Under the pieces are notes generated by a model, which searched no databases, was not told where the DNA came from, and was given only the letters and a program-made list of their open reading frames with translations. Source: Lanius collurio (lineage: Eukaryota; Chordata; Aves; Passeriformes; Laniidae). Taken from it: a stretch of DNA of 64,000 nt. The DNA lies in contig JACBWW010000004.1 in the NCBI GenBank assembly GCA_020086605.1, forward strand, positions 35,741,788-35,805,787, in the 5' to 3' direction. The translations under genes and the position numbers were made by a program. Position 1 is the first letter of the stretch. The number at the start of each line of letters is the position of its first letter. This document shows, piece by piece, positions 26,001 to 35,600 of this stretch.

Positions 26001-26569
26001 CTCCATTTCAAACAGGAGACTTGGACTAATTCATCTTGTTACAAATCAAAACCAGCCGTTGGGACTCAAAAAAAATTAGAGTTGTTCTTTGACGTCTGCC
26101 TGGCCTATTTCGGAGGGCACTGCCATTACTTGGCAGGCTCTGTAGCTTTGCTGCTCAGGGACAGTTCAGCTGCTGCTCCAGATGTGTCAGAAACAGTAGT
26201 TACAACAACTCCCCTCCCAGAAAGAACCCATAACTCCTGCCTTCCCTTCCCAGTGCAGGCAGGGAGCTGTGTGCACTGGACGCAGCAGGTGGGTACTGGG
26301 AGTGGAGCTGCTTGGCTTATCTGAGACACACACAGCAGCTCTGACATCCCTCAGCTTCAGGGGTTCCCTCCCTCCTTCCAAAACTGTGGCCATTTTATTT
26401 AATGAAGAGACTGGGCCAACACCCAGAAAAAAAATCAAAAAAACATCTTCCAGCTAATTTTGGTCCAGGCCTTCCTTCTTACTCCACAGATGCTCACAAT
26501 ACTTACAAGGAACAGGAGATTGAAAAGGAAGAGGAAGTATTTGGTGACTTTTACGCAGCCAGACCCCAT
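10987..26569 (-). CDS. CD82: CD82 (KAI1) tetraspanin, complete coding region in 8 exons
   Basis: Spliced coding sequence in transcript order: 26569-26507, 23324-23252, 19898-19774, 18650-18576, 13921-13814, 12145-11954, 11658-11575, 11064-10987. Together they encode 265 residues with no internal stop. Four hydrophobic segments lie near residues 11-34, 54-73, 84-108 and 226-250. The large extracellular loop (about 109-225) carries the tetraspanin CCG motif (151-153), PCSC (175-178), C192 and C214, giving six loop cysteines. The intracellular loop and flanks (C74 to C83, containing GAVNEIRC) match human CD82 closely, and the tail ends HSEDYTKVPKS. CD82 is a plasma-membrane and endosomal scaffold that organises integrins, receptor kinases and other tetraspanins, and in mammals it suppresses metastasis. 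Polar residues N17, Q99 and E240 sit inside membrane segments. All introns are phase 0 except the one after coding exon 2, which is phase 1. Identification rests on my recall of the human protein, not on a search. Confidence 0.96.
11065..11574 (-). other. CD82: CD82 intron between coding exons 7 and 8 (510 bp)
   Basis: A GT-AG intron in phase 0. A minus-strand AATAAA at 11401-11396 lies inside it and could act as an intronic poly(A) signal. No other feature is seen. Confidence 0.9.
11575..11658 (-). CDS. CD82: CD82 coding exon 7 (codons 213-240, end of loop and start of membrane segment 4)
   Basis: The acceptor is CTCTATAG|GGA and the donor GAA|GTAAGTC. The 84-bp exon encodes GCMDGVEQWLKDNLGIILGV and then CTGVAVIE. 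C214 is the last loop cysteine. Both ends are phase 0, so skipping would leave the frame open but remove the loop's closing cysteine and part of segment 4. Confidence 0.95.
11954..12145 (-). CDS. CD82: CD82 coding exon 6 (codons 149-212, cysteine-rich part of large extracellular loop)
   Basis: The acceptor is TTATTAG|ATT, with a weak pyrimidine tract, and the donor is CAG|GTGAGTG. The 192 bp encode the tetraspanin signature CCG at 151-153, the YPCSC block at 174-178 and C192, ending ADWPVHEQ. Three N-glycosylation sequons are visible: NKS at 168, NRS at 180 and NGT at 199. This variable region is the usual partner-binding surface of tetraspanins and the most diverged exon against human. Confidence 0.95.
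12146..13813 (-). other. CD82: CD82 intron between coding exons 5 and 6 (1.7 kb)
   Basis: A GT-AG intron in phase 0. The open frames inside it have no recognisable domain, and I see no repeat element. Confidence 0.9.
13814..13921 (-). CDS. CD82: CD82 coding exon 5 (codons 113-148, start of large extracellular loop)
   Basis: The acceptor is TTGCCAG|CTG and the donor CAG|GTGAGTCC. The 108 bp are in frame at both ends. The encoded segment contains IVVDLIEDYDPLNED and ends LQDAWDYVQTQ, which is the helical base of the large loop; LQDAWDYVQ is identical to human. It is two codons longer than the human equivalent as I recall it, and the human N129 glycosylation sequon is absent here (DPL in place of NSS). 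Confidence 0.95.
13922..18575 (-). other. CD82: CD82 intron between coding exons 4 and 5 (4.7 kb)
   Basis: A GT-AG intron in phase 0. It is mostly unique sequence. I find no exon, RNA gene or clear transposable element in it. Confidence 0.9.
18576..18650 (-). CDS. CD82: CD82 coding exon 4 (codons 88-112, membrane segment 3)
   Basis: The acceptor is TTTCCAG|TAC and the donor ACG|GTAAGTC. The 75-bp exon is in frame at both ends and encodes YFTCLMLILLTQIAAALVIY followed by FQKET, which is the third membrane segment. The length of 25 codons equals the matching human exon. Q99 is the polar residue within the segment. Confidence 0.95.
18651..19773 (-). other. CD82: CD82 intron between coding exons 3 and 4 (1.1 kb)
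   Basis: A GT-AG intron in phase 0. An AT-rich patch at about 19035-19125 is the only local peculiarity seen. Confidence 0.9.
19774..19898 (-). CDS. CD82: CD82 coding exon 3 (Q46 to L87)
   Basis: The acceptor is CCTACAG|AG and the donor CTG|GTGAGAG. The 125 bp complete codon 46 and encode the end of the small loop, membrane segment 2 (including GVGALTMLMGFLG) and the short cytoplasmic loop GAVNEIRCLLGL. C74 and C83 fall at the two palmitoylated positions known in human CD82. This is the most conserved part of the protein and gives the strongest evidence for CD82 over other tetraspanins. Confidence 0.97.
19899..23251 (-). other. CD82: CD82 intron between coding exons 2 and 3 (3.4 kb)
   Basis: A GT-AG intron in phase 1. 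Open frames of up to about 143 codons occur on both strands near 21280-21930. They overlap each other and show no family resemblance, so I treat them as chance. Confidence 0.9.
23252..23324 (-). CDS. CD82: CD82 coding exon 2 (codons 22-45 plus one base)
   Basis: The acceptor is TTTCAG|ATT and the donor CTAC|GTAAGAC. The 73 bp encode the rest of membrane segment 1 (ILGAVILGFGIWIL) and the small extracellular loop start ADKTSFIAVL. The exon ends in phase 1; its last C joins AG of the next exon to make Q46. This is the only phase-1 junction in the coding region, and the residue sequence is almost the human one. Confidence 0.96.
23325..26506 (-). other. CD82: CD82 intron between coding exons 1 and 2 (3.2 kb)
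   Basis: A GT-AG intron in phase 0. It contains a two-base ambiguity at 25268-25269. No other gene or repeat is recognised. Confidence 0.9.
25268..25269. other. two undetermined bases (NN)
   Basis: A short ambiguity within the intron between CD82 coding exons 1 and 2. It does not touch any exon. Confidence 1.
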
Positions 26570-26588
26570 CTTCTTTCACTTGCAGGAC
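26507..26588 (-). CDS. CD82: CD82 first coding exon (19 nt of 5' UTR plus codons 1-21)
   Basis: On the minus strand a pyrimidine-rich acceptor ending CCCCTTAG precedes 26588. After 19 nt of leader comes ATG at 26569-26567, in a good context (A at -3, G at +4). The exon reads MGSGCVKVTKYFLFLF and continues into the first membrane segment, ending with donor CTT|GTAAGTA at 26507/26506. C5 matches a juxtamembrane palmitoylation site of human CD82. The start was chosen because it aligns exactly with the human N terminus, MGSxC. Confidence 0.95.
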
Positions 26589-26994
26589 CTAAGGGGAAAG
26601 CAGACAGACAATGAGTTATGTTACAGACAGGTCCTCTGGGCAGCTTCAGAGCAACATCCTAACCTTCTGCAGAGCTCTGGATCATCTGGTGGGTCTCAGA
26701 GCACATGCACAGACAGCACAGAACACCAGAGTTGCCTTTTCAGGACAGCAAAGCAGGACACTAGAGTCACTGCTGCCAAGATCTCATGGAGAGTGACACA
26801 GAGCCATCAGCAGTTACAGAACAGATTTAATCACAAATATACTGCTAATTTCATCACTATTTATATGGACTTTGCAATAGTAGCATTAACCAAAACTAAC
26901 TAGCTACCACTGGTGGTGAAAAGTGATGCAAGCCACTTCAATTCCCTGACAGCAGTAAAACAGATGCATGGAGCTTCTGGAGCAACACAGATTG

Positions 26995-27437
26995 TTAAAG
27001 GCAACAAAGATTATTAAGGGGCTGAAGTATCTCTCTTATAAGGATAGGCTGAGAGATTAAGACCTGTTCATCCTAGAGAAGAGATGACTGAGAGGAGACC
27101 TCACCAATGTCTGTCAGTATCTGAAGGGAGGGTGTCAGAGGATGAACCAGGCTCTGCTTGGTGGTGCCAAGCAATAAGACAAGAGGCAACGGGCAGAAAC
27201 CGATGTATAGGAAGTTCCACCTGAACATGAGGAAAAACACCTTTGCTCTGTGTGTGACCACACACCAGAACAGATTGCCCAGAGAGAGTATGGAGTCTCT
27301 CTCACTGGAGATATTCAAGAACCATCTGGATGCAATCCCATGTCATGCACTCTAGGATGACCCTGCCTGAGTGGAGAGGTTGGACCAGATGATCTGCTGG
27401 ATGGTCCCTTCCAACATGACCCATTCTGTGTCTCTGT
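26995..27437 (+). mobile_element. CR1-type LINE, 3' fragment
   Basis: The sequence follows the typical CR1 3' end: a GGCTGAGAGATTAAGACCTG-like block, then a GAGAAGAGATGACTGAGAGG-like block, AGGAAGTTCCACCTGAACAT, AACAGATTGCCCAGAGAGAG, CTGGAGATATTCAAGAACC and, at the end, GGTCCCTTCCAACATGACC followed by CATTCTGTGTCTCTG. It is truncated at the 5' end like nearly all CR1 copies and carries no intact reading frame. It lies in the CD82 leader intron, antisense to the gene. Recognition is from memory of the family consensus. Confidence 0.88.
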
Positions 27438-29296
27438 CAGCTTTCCTGCTTCTCCTTCCTCCCCAGACTCAGTTATGTTTCCTATAAAAACAACAGAGAA
27501 CTTTTAAGTTCCTTAAAATTTGCTCTACTAAGATCTTTTCTCCAAACAGACTATGCCACTTTAAGAATCACCAGCCAGAGGAAGAGCAGTACCAGGCTGG
27601 GGTCACCAGTCTGGCCTGGGAAGAAACAGCCCCGAGAGAGAGCAAGGTCAGCAAGGTTCTCTGCTGTCAGCCTGGGTGTACCAAGGATCACCAGAATCCA
27701 GTATGTTCTTTTGTTTCAACCAAAGGATTTTGCTTAATCCTATTAAATATTTAGGTTAACTCTGGAGCTAAACTGGTATGTGGGCCTTGTTAACTGGCTA
27801 GCCTTCCCAACAAGCAATGGTCACCCTAAAACTACCAGGAGAGAGCACAAGTCTGAACTCTGTGGCTGAAGTTGCTGCTCTAACTTCAAGGAATGCCATA
27901 GCTAGAGACTGTGCTAAGCCCATCACTGCACAGCACCTAGCAAGATGTTATTGAGATGGGAAAGCAGCATAGATATAAAATGTCAGCCAGCTGTGCTACA
28001 GACTGATCTCAAAAAAATCTCATCTGTATAGTGGTCATCACACCTAAGGAGCAGCACACCTTACTACACAGCCAGGTTAGCAGCATGTGAGTCAGATTTT
28101 CTCCAGTTAACTGCTCAGGTCAGAGGCCATCAAGCCAGCAGCATCCAAAAGAAGGTCCTTCAAATGAGCCATGGAAAAGCTCTGTAACAGTGTCTGGTCC
28201 ATATGTACAACAAATACCAAACACACAGCATTCCCATATCCAGTGCCCCTAAATGCAGCCACCAGTTATGAGCTGGTTCTGTTCCAGCACAGATGCACTA
28301 TTCAACAGCTGCCATCACTACCAAGCTAGGAAAAGTGAATGAAGGCTCTCTGCTGTCAGAATTCCTCCTTTCCTCGGTGGGAGAAACGTTCTCTCAGGCC
28401 ACTAGTCCTGGAAGGTACCAATACCTAAGACAGCATTTGGAGAGGATAACCAAGACGTAAATGTTCCCATCCAGCTGGCTTGCTTCCTGGCTTCACCATG
28501 AACATATCTCCTCTTAATAGCATCACAAACCGGAGCCTGGCAGTCTAACCAGAATGCAAAGGCAGCCAGACCCCTAGGCAATGATGAATTTCTGTTGTGG
28601 GGGTTACAAATATTTTTCTCCTCTTTAACCTAGCCAAGAACTAAGTGAGGTAACAACCTTCTGCACAACACACTGGACCTCTTAGCTTAAGACATCTGAT
28701 ACCAGGTGCAATCCTCCTAATTTTCAAACTGGAGGGGCAAGTTCCAGTACTCACTGACTTGCTTCCTAGTTCTAAAAGCCACAGGTTGCCTATTTCCAAC
28801 TCTGCCCATACTGTTTTGATTAGTCAGGAAAACAGATTTGCAGAGCTGTTAGGATCTTTATAAAAGTTATTTCAGCTAATTAGCTAGTTAAGCAAGTTTA
28901 CTGTGGAAGAAGATATGCCTGAGGTAACAAGAGTAAAATGCTGCTTTCAGGGCTCTTACACTTCTAGCTATTTGTTAAAGACACACCATCTTCAATGTGT
29001 ATCAAAAAAAACCAAGAAGAACAAAACCCAACTGTGCATTACAGCATTATGCACCATTCTCTTCTTGCCACAGGGCAATGTATCTCCTTCACAGCTCCTA
29101 GACATAAAGTAATTCAAAGTACAGTTTTCAAGTCAGAAGAGAAAAAGCAAAACCTTTGAGCTTTCAAGATACTTATAGCTCCACTGAAGTATTAAAGATT
29201 TTCCAATTTTCTGTTCTTTGCAAATTAACTTATTTTTGTTCACTACATCAATGAAACTCCTCAAAACTCTATCTTCTGAAATTGCACAGTCACAAG

Positions 29297-29350
29297 ACTG
29301 TAATACAGTAGAACACTGTATTACAACAGCAACACTGTAATACAGTAGAA
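29297..29350. repeat. palindromic 17-bp repeat pair with an inverted partial copy
   Basis: ACTGTAATACAGTAGAA occurs at 29297-29313 and again exactly at 29334-29350. Its first 13 bases are themselves a palindrome with a one-base centre (ACTGTA-A-TACAGT). Between the copies, 29315-29324 reads ACTGTATTAC, the reverse complement of the internal GTAATACAGT. The period of the direct repeat is 37 bp. Confidence 0.9.
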
Positions 29351-32300
29351 GCAGCAGCTCAACAAAATTTGAGACAGGTCAGATTTGGAAGTAGATGAGC
29401 TTGGAGTTATCAAACCAGGCATATCCACAGGCCACTTGGCAGCAAAAAGCCAGCTTAAGTACCACAGCCAGTGTTGCACTCAGAGCTGCCCATCTGCCTT
29501 CTGAAGCTGGTCAAGTTTTGAGCTTTAATGTCTTGCAGCAATGCATGCAGAGGTTAAATACATGATGTTTGCAGCTTTCAAATTCCACCAATTGTCCGCA
29601 ATTATTTGTTTTTTTCCTTTTCCTCTCCACTCCTGCTTTGACCTTTTGAATTTTCATCCCCAAGCAGCAACACCCACTCTTTTCAACAATCCTGTACATA
29701 CACATCCAAATTTTCCCTGCCATTCTCCAGACTGATGCCAGCTTTGCAGAGGATTTCATAAGAAACCACAGCTTGTAGAACGGCATTTCTCCCAACCTCT
29801 CATTCTCCATCTGGTAAAGATATGCAGGATTATTTATGCAGTGTGTTGCTTTGAAGCACTACTGCCATAAAAACTTGGTTGCCAACACAGCCTGATCAGC
29901 TGCTGTGTAGTTGATCCAGGGCCTTTCTTAGTCCAGGTTCAGTCCAAGGTCCTTCAGGGAGAACTAATTCCCGGAAGGCATCAATTGATCCAGAACTCAA
30001 GGGTTTCCTACCAGGAGGGAATGGAATAGATCTGCACAGGCTAGACTGGCATCAGGGGATGGCTTCCTGTCCCCTCCATGACCTCCAGCTCTCAGGCCTG
30101 TCATTCTCCCAGCAATAGCAATAACAGCAAGACCAGTATGTGGAGCAGAAACATAAAATCCAGGACACGTGTGCCTGAGGAGATGCAGACAGAACCCTGC
30201 TTTGTTAGAGACTGCACAGGAGTCCCATCACAGCTCAGAGATTAGCTTATTTTTGTCACAGGAGCCTGTGAAACTCCCAGCCCCCCCTCCTATAAAAGGT
30301 GACCCCAGAGAAGGACAGGTGATATGCCTCCTGACCCCACCATTGGCCACAGAGGCAGGAGGGGGAAAATTCATGCACAGACATTATAACCATACCAGTC
30401 AAGGGGCAGAGAGGCTAAGTTAATTTTTAATTCCAATTCTGCTCTATCCAATTAGATCCTGTACTGCCTCCACCCAGCAAGCACTGCATGCTTGGTGCTC
30501 AGTGAAGTTTATGATATTTGGCCCAGGGTAGCACTGTACATGCCTGGGCCACACAGCTCTGCTGGGAAGGGCTCAGCCCTCCTCTACAGCACCACCCTTG
30601 CGCTCACTCCACAGGTTTCTCCCTGATGAGCTCTGGCAGCTGAAACACCTCAGCTGCCAAGTTATTGTACAGCACAAATAAGGGGCTCATTTATGAGTGT
30701 AATGAAAGAGAAAGAAGAGCCACAAAGCAAACCAGAGCAGAACAGCTGCAGAAATCACCATCTCAGTACATTCACAAAAAAGTGCAAAGTTCATGCAAAA
30801 CCTTAAGGACAGCACACATGTTCCCAAGAGCACTGAGCTCTGACAGTCAGTCCGAGTACTCCAACTCGGGTAAAGAGGTTTCACATTTGACTGCATCTAC
30901 ATAGCCTGAGGATGCTATCCCCCTCTTCCCCAGCTCCTCTTGCTTAAGGAAAGGAAATGATTGGTTACAAAGAAGCTGCAGGTTGTTTCTGTGTACTTTG
31001 ACCAGTTGTGCTCCACCACCACCCCTCAGGCTCTAACACCAGAGGACATAAAACAAGGGCAGACCCTATACGACGTGCTACTACCAGCTTCTACCAGGCT
31101 AGGATGAGCTCTAACCAGCACCAGATTTGGCCTTCACAAGTTATTTCCCTTGCCCCCACAAACATCTCAAATGTCCTGTAAGGCTAGCATGCTGGCTCAG
31201 TTCTGCTATCTCTCCTGCCTGCTCAAGGAGAAACTTCCAGTTCAACAGATGCAGAGATGCAGCAGCCAGCACTATGAACTAAGGTTCTGCAACATACCCT
31301 GCAACAACTAAGGTTCCTGATCCTTCTTCACATCTTGCATCTGATGTGGAAGGTGGGATCTTGGGCTGAAAGTCCAGCTGGTTCACTGAAGCAATCTCCA
31401 AAGCAGCCTCAACTGATCTCAAGCACTGCAGGTGCTTCTTGACACAACAAGCAAGCACCACCTTCCTCACTTACTTAAGTCTTACACATTGCAACAGGTC
31501 ATTTCCCTCAAAATATTACAAGGCTGGACACTTAATATATCTAAAGCTGTCCCTGATCTGATCTCACCACCCTGTCTTTTCTTTCTCATACCACAACACT
31601 GACCAAAGTTAGCTGGGTTCACTTGCAGACAGATTGACCAAGAAATCCCGGAGATGGAGGAGCTCCCACTGCTGTACTCAGGTTGCATAACCGGCTCCCT
31701 CTGCCCAAAGCAACTCGCAGGTGTCCCTAGGAAGGGATCAGCATGCTGCTGGCTCCACAAAGATGTTTATTTCCACAGTAATTTGCATGAGGTTGAGGCC
31801 ATTTTGAAGGCCAGTGCAGTTACTTGCTGCAGTAATATCCCAATCCAGAAGCCAGAATCAAATTAGACCTATAGCTGGATAGAGACCCACAGAAGCCAGC
31901 ACACTAAAGAAGTTGCTCACTAAACGGTCACTTTCCAGCCCCAAGGCAGACATCCCCATGCAGGAGAGATTGGGGGAGGGGCAGCTCAGAAAGCCATGGG
32001 GCAGAGGAGGAAACAGGTTATTTTTTGCAGGATTCTGAGCCCTTGCACTCCAAAGCCCATCTGCTTCTCCATCCATGCACATGTAGAACAGACACTGGGC
32101 AATCAGAAAGTCTCATGATCATGACTGAGGGGACAGGACAGCTTCACACAACAGCACCAGTTAATGAACAATGACAGAGTTACTAAGTCTCCTGTTAACC
32201 AGGTACATCTCTGCCCTCAGGGCAGGGACTGTAAGTTACAGCCCCATTAACATACAAAGAATATCCTAAGGAGTTCATCTTGTTGACGTTAATATACAAA

Positions 32301-32527
32301 GGCCTTGGACTTTCAGTACACCTGGGAGGTACATCTTGTCTCTGGCAAGCAAATAACCACAGAGCTGATGAATGACCCAAGTCTGAATTCACTGAACTTT
32401 CCTTTAAGCTTCACTGAGATAATACCAGCTGTGTAATGACCTTGAAAACATAAACAAGATTATGTTTGTTGTGGAGATTTTCCAAATAGCATCTCTTCAC
32501 AAGTTACAATGGGAGTGTTGAGGGAGA

Positions 32528-32619
32528 AGCTGTATCCTAAAAATTAAGGTGTATATATATATATTACACATTTTATATATATATATATATTTATAGGTGT
32601 GTATCTCTGGGATACAGCT
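32528..32619. repeat. AT microsatellite enclosed by 10-bp inverted arms
   Basis: Two TA-dinucleotide blocks (32551-32564 and 32574-32590), separated by TACACATTT-like sequence, make a self-complementary AT tract. It is bracketed by AGCTGTATCC at 32528-32537 and its perfect reverse complement GGATACAGCT at 32610-32619. The whole 92-bp unit could extrude as a cruciform. It lies in the CD82 leader intron. Confidence 0.85.
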
Positions 32620-35600
32620 ACAGTTTCTTTTTGAAGGAAAGTGTCAGTACAAGGTGGAAAACTATTTCTGCATAATACAAATATTGAAAATAGAACAAAA
32701 CAGCAGACCCTCTCTTATTCCATCTACTACTAAAGACAGTTTGTTCTTAAGCAGAAGAAATTGTCTTCAAGGTAGAGGAGGTTCTCTGAGGGCTAAGCAC
32801 AGAGAGACCAGCACAGCTATATTAGCCTGCAAACTGCAGAATCACATTTAATTGTCAGCAAACTTTGAACTACCAGCACAGACATGTACAGTGAGACCCT
32901 AACAGCATCTGCAAGACATCTGCAGGAGAGAGACTCAAACGTGCATGCAGTCCCTCCGCATTTGCTGTTCCTGGGGCAAAGAGAGCAGACTAGAGCAAGG
33001 CAAAAGCTGGCTGCAAGTATGGCAAAAATACTCTGGAAAGAACAGATTTCTCAGAACAGTTTCTGAGGAAACTCATCAGCTCACACTGCAAAGGTAGACT
33101 TGCTCCTGGTAAGACATTCAACTTTTCTGTCTGACTTCTGTAGTTAATATACTGTTGTGTGAATTACCTGACTAGCAACTGCGTCCTCTAACAAGATCCT
33201 GGATTAGAAAGCACCCGTAGGACTACCTACAATGGCCGAGATTTTTCAGTATGTTTTATCACAGCAAGCACATATTGCGTATTTTGTAAAAAGGAAATGC
33301 GTATTTTAGAAATATATTTCTGATGCTCGACAGGAAGTGATCAGGTATTTATAAACCACTATCATATCGCTAAAACGAAACCAAGTTCACAGCTCAGTAT
33401 CAAAGAGCAGCAGAGGTTTTAGAAGCATTTGTTTCCATCTCTATATTTACAAGCAGTGCAATAGATTTTGAGAACATCTGGCCTTCACACTTCAGTTTGA
33501 AGCCAACATTTAAGTAGGTCTTCAGTCCTTACAACTGGCAAATGGAGAAAGTTCTTTGCTATTTTCTACACACTCATGCTTGCACAGCATGACAGTATTC
33601 GCAGGACAGCATTTCTCCGATTTAAGTAAAACTTTCCATGCATCAAGATACAACTCTGCCATAAAAATGGGAGGAAAAAACCAACCCCAAACCCCACACC
33701 CCTTCTGTACCAGAAGTCATTTGATTCTCCTCTCCCCCTAAAAAAAAAAATTAAAATAAATTAATCAACTTACCAAAAATAGCAGACAGAAGAAATAGCC
33801 AAAAGTACAATTTAGTGGACTTTCTCTTTTTAATTACCACATATTAGAATGTTAGTTGTGCAACAAGCTCTGCAGGTCAGGTCCAGAAAGTCGTCTCCAC
33901 ACTGACTAAAGCCAGCACACAATGCAGTAAAAATGCAGAGTTTTCACAAAACTGGTTGGGCAACTCTGTCACTTGACTACATTGGCTCTAACAGTTTCAA
34001 CAACGAGACCAGCTCAGCTTTGTTTTCTACACTTGGAGCTGTCAGGCTGAAAACTTAACCTCTGAAATGGATGTGCCCATCAGCTCCCACACCTGTCAGT
34101 GGCACCAGTGTATCAAAAGCAGTCCCCCTCTCTGGCCCGCCCCACATCTCCCCACAAAACCTGTGAGCAGGACCTGCACTCTGAACTGCAGCAGGGTGAC
34201 CAGCACAGACAAGCAGCACTCTGCTTGTGCTCAGGTAAGCTTCTCCCCAGCATGGCTCAGCAGCATGGGGGATGCTTCAAAGTGTTTCCCCATGCCAGTC
34301 ATCAGCCTGGAAATAACAGGTGCAAGTACATGCACAGGACAGGTTCCCCTGCCTCCCTTTTCATGAAAGCAATACCTTGGAGGTCAATGATCTCCTCCAA
34401 GGAGTTGCACAATATCCCTCCCAATGCCACTTGGCTTGGAGATACCTTCCTCAGACCCAGTAGCTTTCCCCTCCTGCCAGAGCACCCAAAAGCTACCACA
34501 ATCCATGCAGAAAGAAAGCCTTTTTTTCTATTTTGTAAGACAGCAACAGAGACTGTGAGATTTAGGTAGGAGCCAGGTAGTATAACTGATTTTTATCTTT
34601 TCTGCCTCCTCCTCCCACAGAATGCAAGAGGTCAAGGTCGAGGACTTTTTACTGTAAAGTTCTCTTTCCAAACAAACTGGTTTTCAGTTACTTCCATTTT
34701 CTCAGATGCTGGGGCAAATAACTAGAGGGTGATTAGATTCAGCACGCCCATGACAAACATGTTTCTGAGAAGTTACAGCGTCTGCTTGACCTGGAAAATG
34801 AGGCTTCCTACTCTCTTGGTTCTTTTCAGGAATTAGCAGAGAAAGTAGTTTTACTTCAAGGGCAGGAAGTTTTCCCCAGCTTAGCAACTTGCACAGCACT
34901 TAAACAAACAACCTCTCTCTCCACCTCCCCTCTGCTGATTGAGTCTTCAGACTACATGCCTCCACAGACAGGTGGGACTGAGCAGAGCCTGGGCACCAGC
35001 ACCCAGCATGGGAAGGAAGCTGAGCTTACCCAGCACCATTCCCAGTAATTGCAGGTACTCCAAAGGAGTTTGCTTCATAGCTAAAGCCAGACACTTCTAG
35101 AAGTCAAAGTACCAGAGACTGCCTCTTCAGAAAGGCATAGGGCAACAAGCACTCCCTTGTCCTTCTCAGATTAACCCTCTGGAGACACCCTGCCAAAGTA
35201 ACCAACTTACCACAGCAATGAAGTCCCTTGCAGCTAACAGACTAGCCCACTGGAGAATGCAAGTGTCTTCTGGCACCAGGATTCTCCTTAAGACCTCTCT
35301 CCAAGATATTCACATGATCTCAAGTGGCAGAAAGGAAAAAAAAACCCAAACAAACCAAAACCCTAAAACTCACCACAAAGCAAACAGAAGAGGCCTCTGG
35401 CTTGTTATTCCAAATGACTGTGAAGCTTTAGAATTAAGTAATCTTCTTTGAACAATAGAAGAGACAGGTTAGTAGTCTACTTTAATCATATCACATGCTT
35501 TCTATCAGATCCTTAGCTGACAGCAAGGCACTGATCTCAAGCAGCAGAGGCTTTAACCCTTTAGCCCACAGATCAAGTAGAGCTGGAAGAATACTGCAAA

